Shown here: positions 51,246 through 59,419 of the stretch, piece after piece
Layout of the letters: each line of letters opens with the position of its first letter
How positions within the stretch are numbered: position 1 is the stretch's first letter
Source: Diplocloster hominis
GTDB lineage: Bacteria; Bacillota; Clostridia; Lachnospirales; Lachnospiraceae
DNA: 64,000 nt
NCBI RefSeq assembly: GCF_032380655.1
Contig: NZ_JAWDIY010000006.1
Span: forward strand, 1 to 64,000
Direction: 5' to 3'
Translations under genes and position numbers: made by a program
Notes under the pieces: generated by a model
Database searches by the model: none
The model's input: the letters and a program-made list of their open reading frames with translations, nothing else
Told to the model about the DNA's origin: nothing

Positions 51246-51291
51246 AAAATAAACGGCCTTAAATTGTGCATTTGAACAATTTGAGGCCGTT
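51246..51291 (-). terminator. Terminator of the PucR-type regulator gene
   Basis: AACGGCCTTAAATTGT (51252-51267) pairs with 51276-51291 with one mismatch around an eight-base loop; on the reverse strand TTTATTTTTC follows. It overlaps the last codon of the regulator and separates it from the reductase gene, which must then have its own promoter in 51159-51245. Confidence 0.85.
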
Positions 51292-52876
51292 ATAGATTCA
51301 TATCATAGGACATTATGGACAATTGCAGATTCAGGCGTACTTGAAAATCATCAAAATCTTCTTCGAGAAGCTCACGTATCTTATTCAGACGATAATTAAT
51401 TGTGTTGCGATGGACATAGAGAGAGTCGGCGGTTTCACCAACATTCTGATTGTGCCGAAAATAACAGCGGAGCGTATCGACATAGGAACTTTTTTCACGA
51501 AGATCCGTTTCCAGCAGTATTTCAAATGAATGGCAGCGGTAGAGTTGGCGGTCGTCTCGGGTATAAGCGTGCTCCAGCAGCAGATTCGGCAGATATCTTT
51601 CATAAGGATACAGGTGCCGCGGGCTGACTAAGCGCAGATGGGGAAAAAGGCCGCATAGGCGGCGGGTCTCCCGGAAAGCCAGGGCCAGGGCTGACAACCC
51701 TTCTACGGGATGGCTCAGTGCGCAAAGCATCTGATGAGTTTCCATATAATGATCCACTGCATCACTGAAAAGGTACTGATAAGCTTTCTGACTGCGGAAA
51801 CTTAAGATGAAGTAACCGGTGGTTCCATCAAAGGTATAGATACACAGATCCGCAGTTCGCAAAAAGAACTGACGCAGATCATCCAGATAGCGGCCGATAT
51901 AGATCTGGTTATCTTCTCCGCATACACCGGCAACAGCATTCCACTGCCGGAACTGTAAATGCATGGACTCGGCACGGTTGTGTATCATAGCTTCCGACTG
52001 CATGTTGCCCAGAAGCAGATCTTTGGTAAATTCACTTTTCATCTGACCGACCGCAGCAGAGATGGTATTACTCTCACTGATTTTAACTGCGCACACTTCC
52101 GCTAACATCTGAAGAACGTACAGGTCCGGGGAGGTGATTCTTTTTTCGATTTCCAAAAGGGCAATATAACCTTTCGTCTTTGATCCGATCTTAATACGAG
52201 CCACAACCCGCTTGCTGCAGCCTTTGAATGCCTCATCGTCAACAAATAGAGGAATGGAGGAGTTCTCCAGACGTTCCCAGAATGCATTGACATCTGTCTG
52301 GTTCACTAATTTCATGGGGCTGTAGCTGGCGTTTATGATTTCATTCCAGATGGGATCGTCAACGTCCTGATTTTGGGTATAGGCTAAGAGCATGAAAGAT
52401 TCGTCCGTGATCATCAGCGGGTTCTGTAACAAACGGCGCCCGAACTGCTCAAGCTCATGTAAGGAGGCGCCTCTCGAAACCATGGAAACCAGATCGATAT
52501 ATTCAGAACGAAGAAGTTCTTCCTGACGGACGGATAGCCTGTGAAGTTCCTGCAGCAGCAGACGTTCCAGGATTGGCACCGTATAGGAAGAATCCCTGAG
52601 CTGGATCTGGCAGCAGGATGATTTTGAATTATGACAGCTGTCCAATAGGAGGGATTCTCCTGCCGGATAGATGATTATACCAGCCTGCACGGGAAGGGAA
52701 CCGGAAAACGGGGATTCACCGGGGGCGGCCAGGTATGCATAATGCTCGCCAGACTCCGGCGACAGGGGAGAGCCTGCGGACATTACTCCTGCAATGTCCG
52801 CAGATGTGGCTGGATCTCCGGTTATCAGCCGATAGGGAATCTGTTGTTCTTCCATAAATAAAAAGATATTCAGCAT
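51290..52876 (-). CDS. PucR/CdaR-family transcriptional regulator
   Basis: This 528-residue protein has an N-terminal ligand-sensing region, a middle GAF-like region (about 130-280), and the C-terminal PucR helix-turn-helix CYFRHNQNVGETADSLYVHR followed by NTINYRLNKI. Family members activate catabolic operons in response to the substrate. It is encoded just upstream of the OYE-family reductase in the same orientation, so that gene is the probable target. AGGGGAG precedes the start; a 30-bp palindrome lies 24 bases further upstream. Confidence 0.9.
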   Translation of the reverse strand: MLNIFLFMEEQQIPYRLITGDPATSADIAGVMSAGSPLSPESGEHYAYLAAPGESPFSGSLPVQAGIIIYPAGESLLLDSCHNSKSSCCQIQLRDSSYTVPILERLLLQELHRLSVRQEELLRSEYIDLVSMVSRGASLHELEQFGRRLLQNPLMITDESFMLLAYTQNQDVDDPIWNEIINASYSPMKLVNQTDVNAFWERLENSSIPLFVDDEAFKGCSKRVVARIKIGSKTKGYIALLEIEKRITSPDLYVLQMLAEVCAVKISESNTISAAVGQMKSEFTKDLLLGNMQSEAMIHNRAESMHLQFRQWNAVAGVCGEDNQIYIGRYLDDLRQFFLRTADLCIYTFDGTTGYFILSFRSQKAYQYLFSDAVDHYMETHQMLCALSHPVEGLSALALAFRETRRLCGLFPHLRLVSPRHLYPYERYLPNLLLEHAYTRDDRQLYRCHSFEILLETDLREKSSYVDTLRCYFRHNQNVGETADSLYVHRNTINYRLNKIRELLEEDFDDFQVRLNLQLSIMSYDMNL

Positions 52877-52900
52877 TGGTTTGCTCCCCTGCCATTAGAA

Positions 52901-52930
52901 TGGAATCCCTGATTATAATCGGGCATTCCA
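52901..52930. promoter_or_regulatory. 30-bp near-perfect palindrome before the PucR-type gene
   Basis: The left half TGGAATCCCTGATTA (52901-52915) matches the complement of 52916-52930 at 13 of 15 positions with no spacer. The centre contains TATAAT on the reverse strand (52917-52912), so a dimeric protein bound here would cover the -10 region of the regulator gene. The rest of 52877-53254 has no recognisable gene; its right end carries a possible spmB promoter. Confidence 0.65.
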
Positions 52931-53195
52931 CATAGTTTCTTTAATTCCGGCCGCATGTTTACCTCGGGTTTCTTTGTTTTTGCGTCATTCATATTTTATC
53001 CTTTCCCGCCGGATATTACAATGTTCTTCTTTTGATTGTACCGATAAAAAACGCCCAGCCCATAGATTCCGGCGGAATAGACCCATTTCAGCGTCCTACG
53101 GTCAGTACGCCCAACTCATACAGCTCCCGGATATGGAACAGGAAATAATAAATGGGGTATGAGAGGAAGCTCCATTAGCTGGAATCAGAAGGATA

Positions 53196-53225
53196 GGTAT
53201 GCGCTGATGTTAAGGCTCATATAAT
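53196..53225 (+). promoter_or_regulatory. Possible sigma-E promoter of spmB
   Basis: CATATAAT (53218-53225) is close to the sigma-E -10 consensus CATACAAT. GGTATGC (53196-53202) lies 15 bases upstream as a weak -35. The spmB start is 29 bases after the -10. A separate promoter is expected because spmB is cut off from spmA. Confidence 0.35.
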
Positions 53226-53254
53226 ATATCAATGGAAACAAGGGACTTAATCAA

Positions 53255-53779
53255 ATGAAATTTCTGGTCTTTATCTCTGATTTTATAATACCGCTTATGA
53301 TATTTTACATAGTCGGGCATGGCATTTTGATGAAAAAAAACGTGTATGATGATTTCGTCAAAGGAGCAAAAGACGGATTCAAGACGGTGATACGGATCAT
53401 GCCTACGCTGATCGGGCTGATGGTAGCGGTAGGTATTCTAAGGGCATCGGGGTTCCTGGATATGATTGCCGATGTTCTGGGGAGATTCACTAATGTAATC
53501 CATCTGCCGTCGCAGCTGGTACCGTTAATTATTGTCCGGATGTTTTCCTCCTCTGCGGCTACCTCTCTGGTACTGGATATCTTCAAGCAGTACGGGCCGG
53601 ATTCTGTCCTGGGGACGATCACTTCGATTATGATGAGCTGTACCGAGACGATCTTCTATACCATGAGCGTATACTTTATGACGGCTAAGGTGACCAAGAC
53701 AAGATATACGCTGGCCGGAGCGCTGGTGGCGACCTTTGCCGGGGTGGCGGCGAGCCTTATACTGGCTGGGATGCTTTAG
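53255..53779 (+). CDS. spmB: Spore maturation protein B
   Basis: This 174-residue membrane protein matches SpmB: YDDFVKGAKDGFKTVIRIMP, LRASGFLDM, LIIVRMFSSSAATSLVLDIF, and MSCTETIFYTMSVYF. It works with SpmA in spore core dehydration. AACAAGGGAC lies before the ATG. It is normally fused in an operon with spmA but is here separated by a reverse OYE reductase and its regulator. Confidence 0.93.
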   Translation: MKFLVFISDFIIPLMIFYIVGHGILMKKNVYDDFVKGAKDGFKTVIRIMPTLIGLMVAVGILRASGFLDMIADVLGRFTNVIHLPSQLVPLIIVRMFSSSAATSLVLDIFKQYGPDSVLGTITSIMMSCTETIFYTMSVYFMTAKVTKTRYTLAGALVATFAGVAASLILAGML

Positions 53780-54091
53780 AATGAGCGGAGACGGAGAGGG
53801 CGGCGAAAAAATTTGCCTGCGGATACTAAAGAGCCGCCGCTCCCCTCTCAGCCCTGCACTAAGACAAGTATATAACGTTACTAAAATATGATTGTAAGGG
53901 TTAGGTATGATTGGAATAATTAGAATAATTAGAACTGTTGGAATTATTGGAAAAGATGATAAGGAAAGTCTTTCGCCGTATATTGTTATCTGGTACAATT
54001 AAAAAAGCGGGGTTTACGAAGCAGCGTTGGCTGTTTTGGGCGGCGCATGTAAGCTGCAGAATGGATTTTTGGACAAAGGAGTATGTATCAT
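53780..54091. other. Intergenic region before metF with no SAM riboswitch
   Basis: This 312-base gap starts with a GC-rich imperfect inverted repeat (GGCGGC near 53801 with GCCGCC near 53834) that could end the spmB transcript, although no T-run follows. The rest is AT-rich with short GGAATAATTAGAATAATTAG-type repetition near 53910-53930. No S-box or T-box element is recognisable upstream of metF. Confidence 0.4.
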
Positions 54092-54952
54092 ATGCGGATA
54101 GAGAAAATGTTTCAGCCGGGGAAGCCGGTGCTTTCTTTTGAAATCTTTCCGCCTAAGCGGAACCGGGAATTAGAGGAGATCGACGATACATTGAAAGTAT
54201 TATGTGAGCTGGAGCCGGATTTTATCAGCGTGACATTCGGGGCCGGCGGCAGCGGGATCAGCAGCCGAACGGTGGAACTGGCGAAGAAAATCCGTAAGGA
54301 TTATCATGTGGAGCCGCTGGTTCATCTGACCTGTCTGAATTATTCGAAGCGGGAGATCTGTGAGATTCTGGATGAGCTTAAGGAGGCGGGACTTGAGAAT
54401 ATTCTCGCGCTGCGGGGCGACCGGAATCCGGAGGTGGAACCGAAAGAGGATTTTGCTTATGCCAGCGATCTGGTGAGATTTATCCGGGAATACGGAGGAT
54501 TCCATATCAGCGGCGCCTGTTATCCGGAAGGGCATATGGAGGCGGAGAACCAGATCCAGGATATACGGAATTTAAAACATAAGGTCGACGAGGGGGTCAG
54601 TCATCTGGTTTCCCAATTGTTCTTCGACAATGAATTTTTCTATGGATTCCAGGAGAAGGCCCGGATCGCCGGGATCGATGTCCCCATCGAGGCCGGTATT
54701 ATGCCGGTTATCAATAAAGCCCAGATCGAGCGGATGGTGTCCCTGTGCGGCGCGTCCCTGCCCCCGAAGTTCAGACGGATCATGAGCAAGTATGAAGACC
54801 GGCGGGATGCCCTCTTTGACGCGGGGATGGCCTATGCGGTGAGTCAGATCGTGGAGCTGTTATCCAATGATGTGGATGGGATACATATATTTACCATGAA
54901 TAATCCGAAGGTGGCAAAGAGGATATGTTCAGAGATCAGGAATTTGATATAG
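54092..54952 (+). CDS. metF: 5,10-methylenetetrahydrofolate reductase
   Basis: This 286-residue TIM-barrel flavoprotein has FEIFPPKRNRELEEIDDTL, ISVTFGAGGSG, HLTCLNYSKREI, ILALRGDRNPE and GIMPVINKAQIERM, all typical of MetF. It reduces methylene-THF to methyl-THF for methionine synthesis or, in acetogens, the Wood-Ljungdahl pathway. The ATG at 54092 is ten bases after AAAGGAG; the earlier in-frame ATG at 54083 is too close to that site. It ends in a hairpin of the dispersed ACATGTCC family. Confidence 0.94.
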   Translation: MRIEKMFQPGKPVLSFEIFPPKRNRELEEIDDTLKVLCELEPDFISVTFGAGGSGISSRTVELAKKIRKDYHVEPLVHLTCLNYSKREICEILDELKEAGLENILALRGDRNPEVEPKEDFAYASDLVRFIREYGGFHISGACYPEGHMEAENQIQDIRNLKHKVDEGVSHLVSQLFFDNEFFYGFQEKARIAGIDVPIEAGIMPVINKAQIERMVSLCGASLPPKFRRIMSKYEDRRDALFDAGMAYAVSQIVELLSNDVDGIHIFTMNNPKVAKRICSEIRNLI

Positions 54953-54956
54953 TCGA

Positions 54957-54998
54957 AAGGGGACATGTCCATTCCGGTTTGGACATGTCCCCTTTTTA
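54957..54998 (+). repeat. GGGGACATGTCC palindrome used as metF terminator (copy 3)
   Basis: AAAGGGGACATGTCCA (54957-54972) pairs perfectly with 54981-54996 around TTCCGGTT, and a T-run follows. This is a shortened form of the long elements at 15497 and 26515 and shares their core and loop context. It lies only four bases after the metF stop. Confidence 0.88.
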
Positions 54999-55017
54999 CT
55001 CTGCACGAGTCAGCATC

Positions 55018-55112
55018 CGGGGACAGGCCCCTTCCGCCATTTGTTACCTAATAAGCCTATTTTATTGACGGAATGTGCCAGTCCCCTTTCTATTTGGACA
55101 TGTCCCCCTTTC
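55018..55112. repeat. Composite repeat: GGGACAGGC element (copy 2) and a half ACATGTCCCC element
   Basis: GGGACAGGCCCCTTCCGCC (55021-55039) matches the complement of 55068-55087 at about 14 of 19 positions and shares ends with the element at 9935. Directly after it, TTGGACATGTCCCCCTTT (55094-55112) is one arm of the ACATGTCC family. The two repeat families are therefore stacked in one 150-base gap between the convergent metF and glycosidase genes. Confidence 0.7.
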
Positions 55113-55128
55113 GATGTCCCTTTTGTCT

Positions 55129-57186
55129 TTACAGCCATCCAAGGGCCTCCACCCCGAGATAGATCATTTCCTCGTCCGCGGTATCCGGATGCAGCTGATT
55201 GCCGATCACACGCTTCAGTTCATGGTAAGGTATCATGCAGGACTTGATTCCGGTGGTGGTCATAGGGCATACATCAAAATAATGATGCTTGACTATTTCA
55301 AAGTTTTCTTCATTTAACTTCTTCAGTTCTTCCAGAAGAGCGGTCCGTTTTTGGGGAGCTTTTTCAATCAGCAGTTTCAGGTCCGCCAGCGCCATCCGGT
55401 AAATCACAGCGTTTCTGCGGTTTGCGCACAGCAGTTTCTGTATGTGGTTGACATTGGATTGGCGGGCGCCGCCCTTTTTAAGCTGATCCAGCAGATCGGA
55501 CAGATCACGGATGATGTCTTCCGTAACCGCCATGGCTTCCCGGATTGCCGGCTCATCCTGGGGTTCCACCTTGTGGGCGGCGAAGGGCAGGTACTGGGGG
55601 AAGATATTTAACTGACTCTCATGTATGGTCAGCATATGCTGTAAAGCAAAGAGCACCCGGTCTGCGTATTCTCCGTACAGATGCTCGCAGCAGGCCCGGT
55701 AGAATGCGTCCTCCTCCATCTGTCCGCCCCAGGGGTAATTCGCGTGTACCATCAAATGCAGGAAGAAGCCGTACCACTCGAACATAAAGCCATTGGAACC
55801 TCCCACCATAAGCTCGGCGGCTTCCCTGTGCTGGCGCACGTCCTCCTCGATGTACTGCTGCAGCGGCTCGCTGTCACAGCGCAGACCGTTGCTGCGGAAG
55901 GTGCGGATCAGACGGCCGAAGCAGGCGGAGATGCCGTTGGATTCTGTGTCCCGGCCTACGATGCGTTCCGGTCCGAAGGCGTCGATCCATTTCAGGAATT
56001 CGCTTTTGGGAACGTAGAGGCCCGGTGACCAGAAGAACACCACGTCCTCTGGAATGGCGGCTTTGATGCGTTCCATATCCTCCGCAGACTTGATCAGCGG
56101 ATTCTGGCGGAAAGCCCGGATTCCGATGACGCAGTCCGGGTTTTCCTCCTTTACCAGCTCGTAGACCTCCTGAAACAGAGAAAAGCTGGCCTGGAACATG
56201 GCCTCCGAAGGCGTCTGGCCATTCTTCAGGAAATTCTTTTTGCAATCGTCACAGCCGCAGAACCAGGACGCTTCTTCGCTTTCCTCAAAATCGATCCCGT
56301 CAAATCCCAGCTGTACCACTCTGCGGATGCAGTCCTTCATATAGCGGATGTTCTCTTCTTTGGAAAAGCACATCCGGTCAAAATCATTGATATAAGAGGA
56401 GCCCTCCGGCAGAACCATCCGCTTTTCCTTATGCACACACGGATAACCGCCGGAGTAGCTGTTCAGGCCCATATAGGCGTATACCTTTACACCCAGGTCA
56501 TGGGCATCTGCGATCAGTTTCGAGAGAAATTCATCCGCCAGGTTCGGATGGGTAAAGGTGGTGGACAGGAAAGCGTCCGCCTCCGCATTGTACAGCTGCA
56601 CCTGTACATCCCGGAATTCGGACTCCGGATAACCAGGCATGTGAAAGGGCCAATAGCCATAGATGCATAAGTTAAACTGGTTGATTTTCAAGTCCGCGCA
56701 GACGTTCAGATACTCCAGCCACTCCTCATAGCCAAACAGCTGCATGTCAAATCCGATCCGTCCGTATCCGGAATACCAGGTCAGGCAGTTGGACAGGCTG
56801 CGTTTTTCTATAAGCGGCCAGTCTGTGATCTCGCACAGGCTCAGGGCATAGCCATCCGGTTTCTCAATCAATAGCTGTTTTAAAGTAGACAGGCCGTGTC
56901 CCAGTCCCTCTCTCGTGCCGCACTGCAGGTACGTCCTGTCCCGGCCTACCAGCAGCCGGTAGCCCTGCAGCCGGAACAGCCGCTTCGGCGCTTCCCCGGG
57001 TATGGAGGCGAAGGGCGTAACCTGGATCTCATAGTCATTTCCAACGGAAAGGCCGGGTAGATCCCAAAGCTTGCGTTTTAAAAGTCCATCGGCGTTATAT
57101 TCCCTGCTTCCGGTCACACATATGCTTTGGAAAACCTTGGATGTACCATCCAGGTTTTGTATTTGTTTTGGTTCTGGTATCAGCAT
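55129..57186 (-). CDS. GH20-like (hexosaminidase-type) glycoside hydrolase, family uncertain
   Basis: This 685-residue protein has an N-terminal alpha-beta domain like the chitobiase/GH20b fold (YLQCGTREGLGHGLSTLKQL), then a TIM barrel with LKINQFNLCIYGYWPFHMPG, GVKVYAYMGLNSYSGG and GFDGIDFEESEEASWF, where the two glutamates could be catalytic. CGCDDCKK next to them looks like a metal-binding cysteine pair, as in DUF4838-type proteins. No signal peptide is present. It is the last gene after a ribose-type ABC transporter and should hydrolyse imported glycosides. The exact GH family is uncertain. Confidence 0.65.
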   Translation of the reverse strand: MLIPEPKQIQNLDGTSKVFQSICVTGSREYNADGLLKRKLWDLPGLSVGNDYEIQVTPFASIPGEAPKRLFRLQGYRLLVGRDRTYLQCGTREGLGHGLSTLKQLLIEKPDGYALSLCEITDWPLIEKRSLSNCLTWYSGYGRIGFDMQLFGYEEWLEYLNVCADLKINQFNLCIYGYWPFHMPGYPESEFRDVQVQLYNAEADAFLSTTFTHPNLADEFLSKLIADAHDLGVKVYAYMGLNSYSGGYPCVHKEKRMVLPEGSSYINDFDRMCFSKEENIRYMKDCIRRVVQLGFDGIDFEESEEASWFCGCDDCKKNFLKNGQTPSEAMFQASFSLFQEVYELVKEENPDCVIGIRAFRQNPLIKSAEDMERIKAAIPEDVVFFWSPGLYVPKSEFLKWIDAFGPERIVGRDTESNGISACFGRLIRTFRSNGLRCDSEPLQQYIEEDVRQHREAAELMVGGSNGFMFEWYGFFLHLMVHANYPWGGQMEEDAFYRACCEHLYGEYADRVLFALQHMLTIHESQLNIFPQYLPFAAHKVEPQDEPAIREAMAVTEDIIRDLSDLLDQLKKGGARQSNVNHIQKLLCANRRNAVIYRMALADLKLLIEKAPQKRTALLEELKKLNEENFEIVKHHYFDVCPMTTTGIKSCMIPYHELKRVIGNQLHPDTADEEMIYLGVEALGWL

Positions 57187-57238
57187 AGCATCCCTCCTGT
57201 TTTTATTTCTCTGCCTTTTTACGGAAAGGTTGGCTTAA

Positions 57239-57258
57239 GGGACGGCATCCGCCGTCCC
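57239..57258 (-). terminator. Intra-operon hairpin after the binding-protein gene
   Basis: GGGACGGC (57239-57246) pairs perfectly with GCCGTCCC (57251-57258) around a four-base loop. No T-run follows, so it is more likely an mRNA-stabilising or partial-termination hairpin that favours expression of the binding protein over the downstream glycosidase. Confidence 0.5.
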
Positions 57259-57286
57259 CGCCAAACCATTTGGGGCTGTTTCCCGG

Positions 57287-58375
57287 TTAATTATAATAAT
57301 CTTTCAGCTCTTCTACCTGCGCGGCCTTCTCGCTCATATAGTCCGCTACGTTGTCTCTCGTCACCAGCACCACGTCCGGATTGTAGGTGTCGGATTCGAA
57401 GGTTTCCCCCCGGTACAAGGCCAGACCAGCCGTGACCGCCTGTACGCCCATAGCGATGGGATCCTGCACCACAGTACTCTGCAGTGTGGAATTGGGATCT
57501 TTGAGGGCTTCATAGATCGCGTCGGAATCATCTACGCCGAAGAGGGCCACATCCTGTCTTTTAGCCGTGACGATGGCGGAATTGGCTCCCTCCACCTGGG
57601 TCTGGTTGGAGGCGAAGATCACATCCAGGGTATCCTTCCCGTATACCTGCAGGATATCATCGGTCAGCGTCATCATGTTCACCGCGCTGAAATCGGTGGG
57701 GAACTGCTCGTCAACAATCTCAATGCCTGGATACTCTGCTATGACTTCCTTGAAGCCCTCGGCACGGTCTATCATGCTGGTCGTCGTCTTGGAGGACAGG
57801 ATCGCGATGGTTCCCTTGGCCTCCCCGTATTTTTCCGTCAGGTATGCCACCGCATTTTCCCCGGAGGTTCTGCCGATCTGTTTATTGTCGGAGGCGATCC
57901 AATAGTCCACCCCTTCTTTGGTTCGGATGTCACAGCTGACAATGATGATCCCCTTCTCCTTTAGTTCCTGGAAGGTTTTTACCATACTGGTATCGTCTGT
58001 TTCCTCCGTAATCAGGATCTTACAGCCCATGGCGATCAGATCCTCCACCTGTTCCACCATGACGGAGGCGTCCCCGCCGTGATAAAGTTCATGGAATTCA
58101 CAGCCTGCCTCATCTGCCGTCTTATGCGCGGCAGCTCCCATATCCATAAAATAAGAAATAGTGGAATAATTGGCAAAGCCAATGATCGGGTTGTCGTCAG
58201 CTGCAGCCGCAGCCGGCGCTGGTGTCGCCTCCGGTTCTTCCGGTTCGACAGAGGCCTGCGCAGGTTCTGCCCCGGCAGGTTCCGCCTGCGGCGTCTTTTC
58301 CTTTGAGCCGCAGCCGGCCAGCATGGTGAGCACCAGGATCAGCGCCAACAGGGAACATAAGGTTTTCTTCTTCAT
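57287..58375 (-). CDS. Ribose-type sugar ABC transporter substrate-binding lipoprotein
   Basis: This 362-residue periplasmic-binding-protein family 4 lipoprotein has a signal with lipobox MLAGC, a Glu/Pro/Ala-rich linker, and binding-domain motifs IIVSCDIRTKEGVDYWIASD and FGVDDSDAIYEALKDPN. It should bind a mono- or disaccharide outside the membrane. AAAGGAGG before the ATG at 58375 fixes the start. It follows rbsC-like and rbsA-like genes in one operon. Confidence 0.93.
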   Translation of the reverse strand: MKKKTLCSLLALILVLTMLAGCGSKEKTPQAEPAGAEPAQASVEPEEPEATPAPAAAAADDNPIIGFANYSTISYFMDMGAAAHKTADEAGCEFHELYHGGDASVMVEQVEDLIAMGCKILITEETDDTSMVKTFQELKEKGIIIVSCDIRTKEGVDYWIASDNKQIGRTSGENAVAYLTEKYGEAKGTIAILSSKTTTSMIDRAEGFKEVIAEYPGIEIVDEQFPTDFSAVNMMTLTDDILQVYGKDTLDVIFASNQTQVEGANSAIVTAKRQDVALFGVDDSDAIYEALKDPNSTLQSTVVQDPIAMGVQAVTAGLALYRGETFESDTYNPDVVLVTRDNVADYMSEKAAQVEELKDYYN

Positions 58376-58455
58376 AATACAGATTCCTCCTTTCATGGTT
58401 GCGAGCATGCTCTCATTGCTGTGAACATTAGCTTCTGTTTTTCGCGAGCATAGGC

Positions 58456-59415
58456 TCATACTTTTTTCTTTGTATAGATCAGAGCTGCGACGATCAGCGC
58501 CACCGCTTTGACTACTAACTGCCAGAATGAACTGACTCCGTTCAGATTCAGGGCGTTGCCAAGTACGGTTATGAACATGGCTCCGATCACCGCTCCCAGG
58601 ATACTCCCCTGCCCTCCGTAGAGATTGATTCCGCCCAGGATAACCGAAGCGATGGCGTCCATCTCCAGCCCCTCGCCCATGGCCGGGTCTCCCATATTCA
58701 TCCGGGCCGCGTAGATCACCCCCGCAAGGGCGGCGAACATACTGCAGAGGGCATAGGCCGTTATCTTGGTTTTCAGCACACCGATGCCGGCCAGACGGGC
58801 AACCTCCTCGTTTCCGCCGATGGCATACAGATATTTCCCCAGAACCGTCTTGTTCATCAGCAAAACTATAATGATAACGAGAACGATCATGAGAATGGCA
58901 GGAATGGGGATGGGACCCAGATACCCCCGTCCAATGTCTGTAAAGCTGTCGGGAAGTCCGATGATCTGTGCCCCGTCGTTGTACAGATAGGCGGCTCCTC
59001 TGGCCGCATTCATGGTAGCCAGGGTCACGATCATGGCGGAGATATTAAACTTCGCGATGATAATCCCGTTCAGCAGCCCGAATACGATTCCGAAAAGGAC
59101 GGCCAGCAGCACCGCGGCAAAGGTGGGCAGGTTCCAAAAGGAAACGCCTCCGGCCGCCACCATGCCGGACAGGGCCACCAGAGCGCCCACGGACAAATCG
59201 ATTCCCGCGGTAATGATCACGATGCCTTCTCCCAGAGCCAGAATAATGACAGGACTTACCTGACGAAGAACATTCAGGGCATTCTGGGTCGTCAGAAACT
59301 GTTTGCTCATCGCGGACGCTGCGGCGATCAGCAGGACCAGCAGATATAAAACACCGAATTTCAATAAATGATTGCTTATGGAAAAATGCCTTTTCATTCC
59401 GGTTCCATTTCTCAT
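58456..59415 (-). CDS. Ribose-type sugar ABC transporter permease
   Basis: This 319-residue RbsC-like permease has about ten hydrophobic segments and the family signatures GIDLSVGALVALSGMVAAG and GGNEEVARLAGIGVLKTKI. TAGGAGTG precedes the start, four bases after the ATPase gene. It forms the channel of the transporter. Confidence 0.93.
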   Translation of the reverse strand: MRNGTGMKRHFSISNHLLKFGVLYLLVLLIAAASAMSKQFLTTQNALNVLRQVSPVIILALGEGIVIITAGIDLSVGALVALSGMVAAGGVSFWNLPTFAAVLLAVLFGIVFGLLNGIIIAKFNISAMIVTLATMNAARGAAYLYNDGAQIIGLPDSFTDIGRGYLGPIPIPAILMIVLVIIIVLLMNKTVLGKYLYAIGGNEEVARLAGIGVLKTKITAYALCSMFAALAGVIYAARMNMGDPAMGEGLEMDAIASVILGGINLYGGQGSILGAVIGAMFITVLGNALNLNGVSSFWQLVVKAVALIVAALIYTKKKV

Positions 59416-59419
59416 ACTC

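Noticed and set aside
53780..54091. SAM riboswitch upstream of metF
   Set aside because: No S-box core sequences (for example the AGAGGTGGAGGGA-type segment) are present in the gap.
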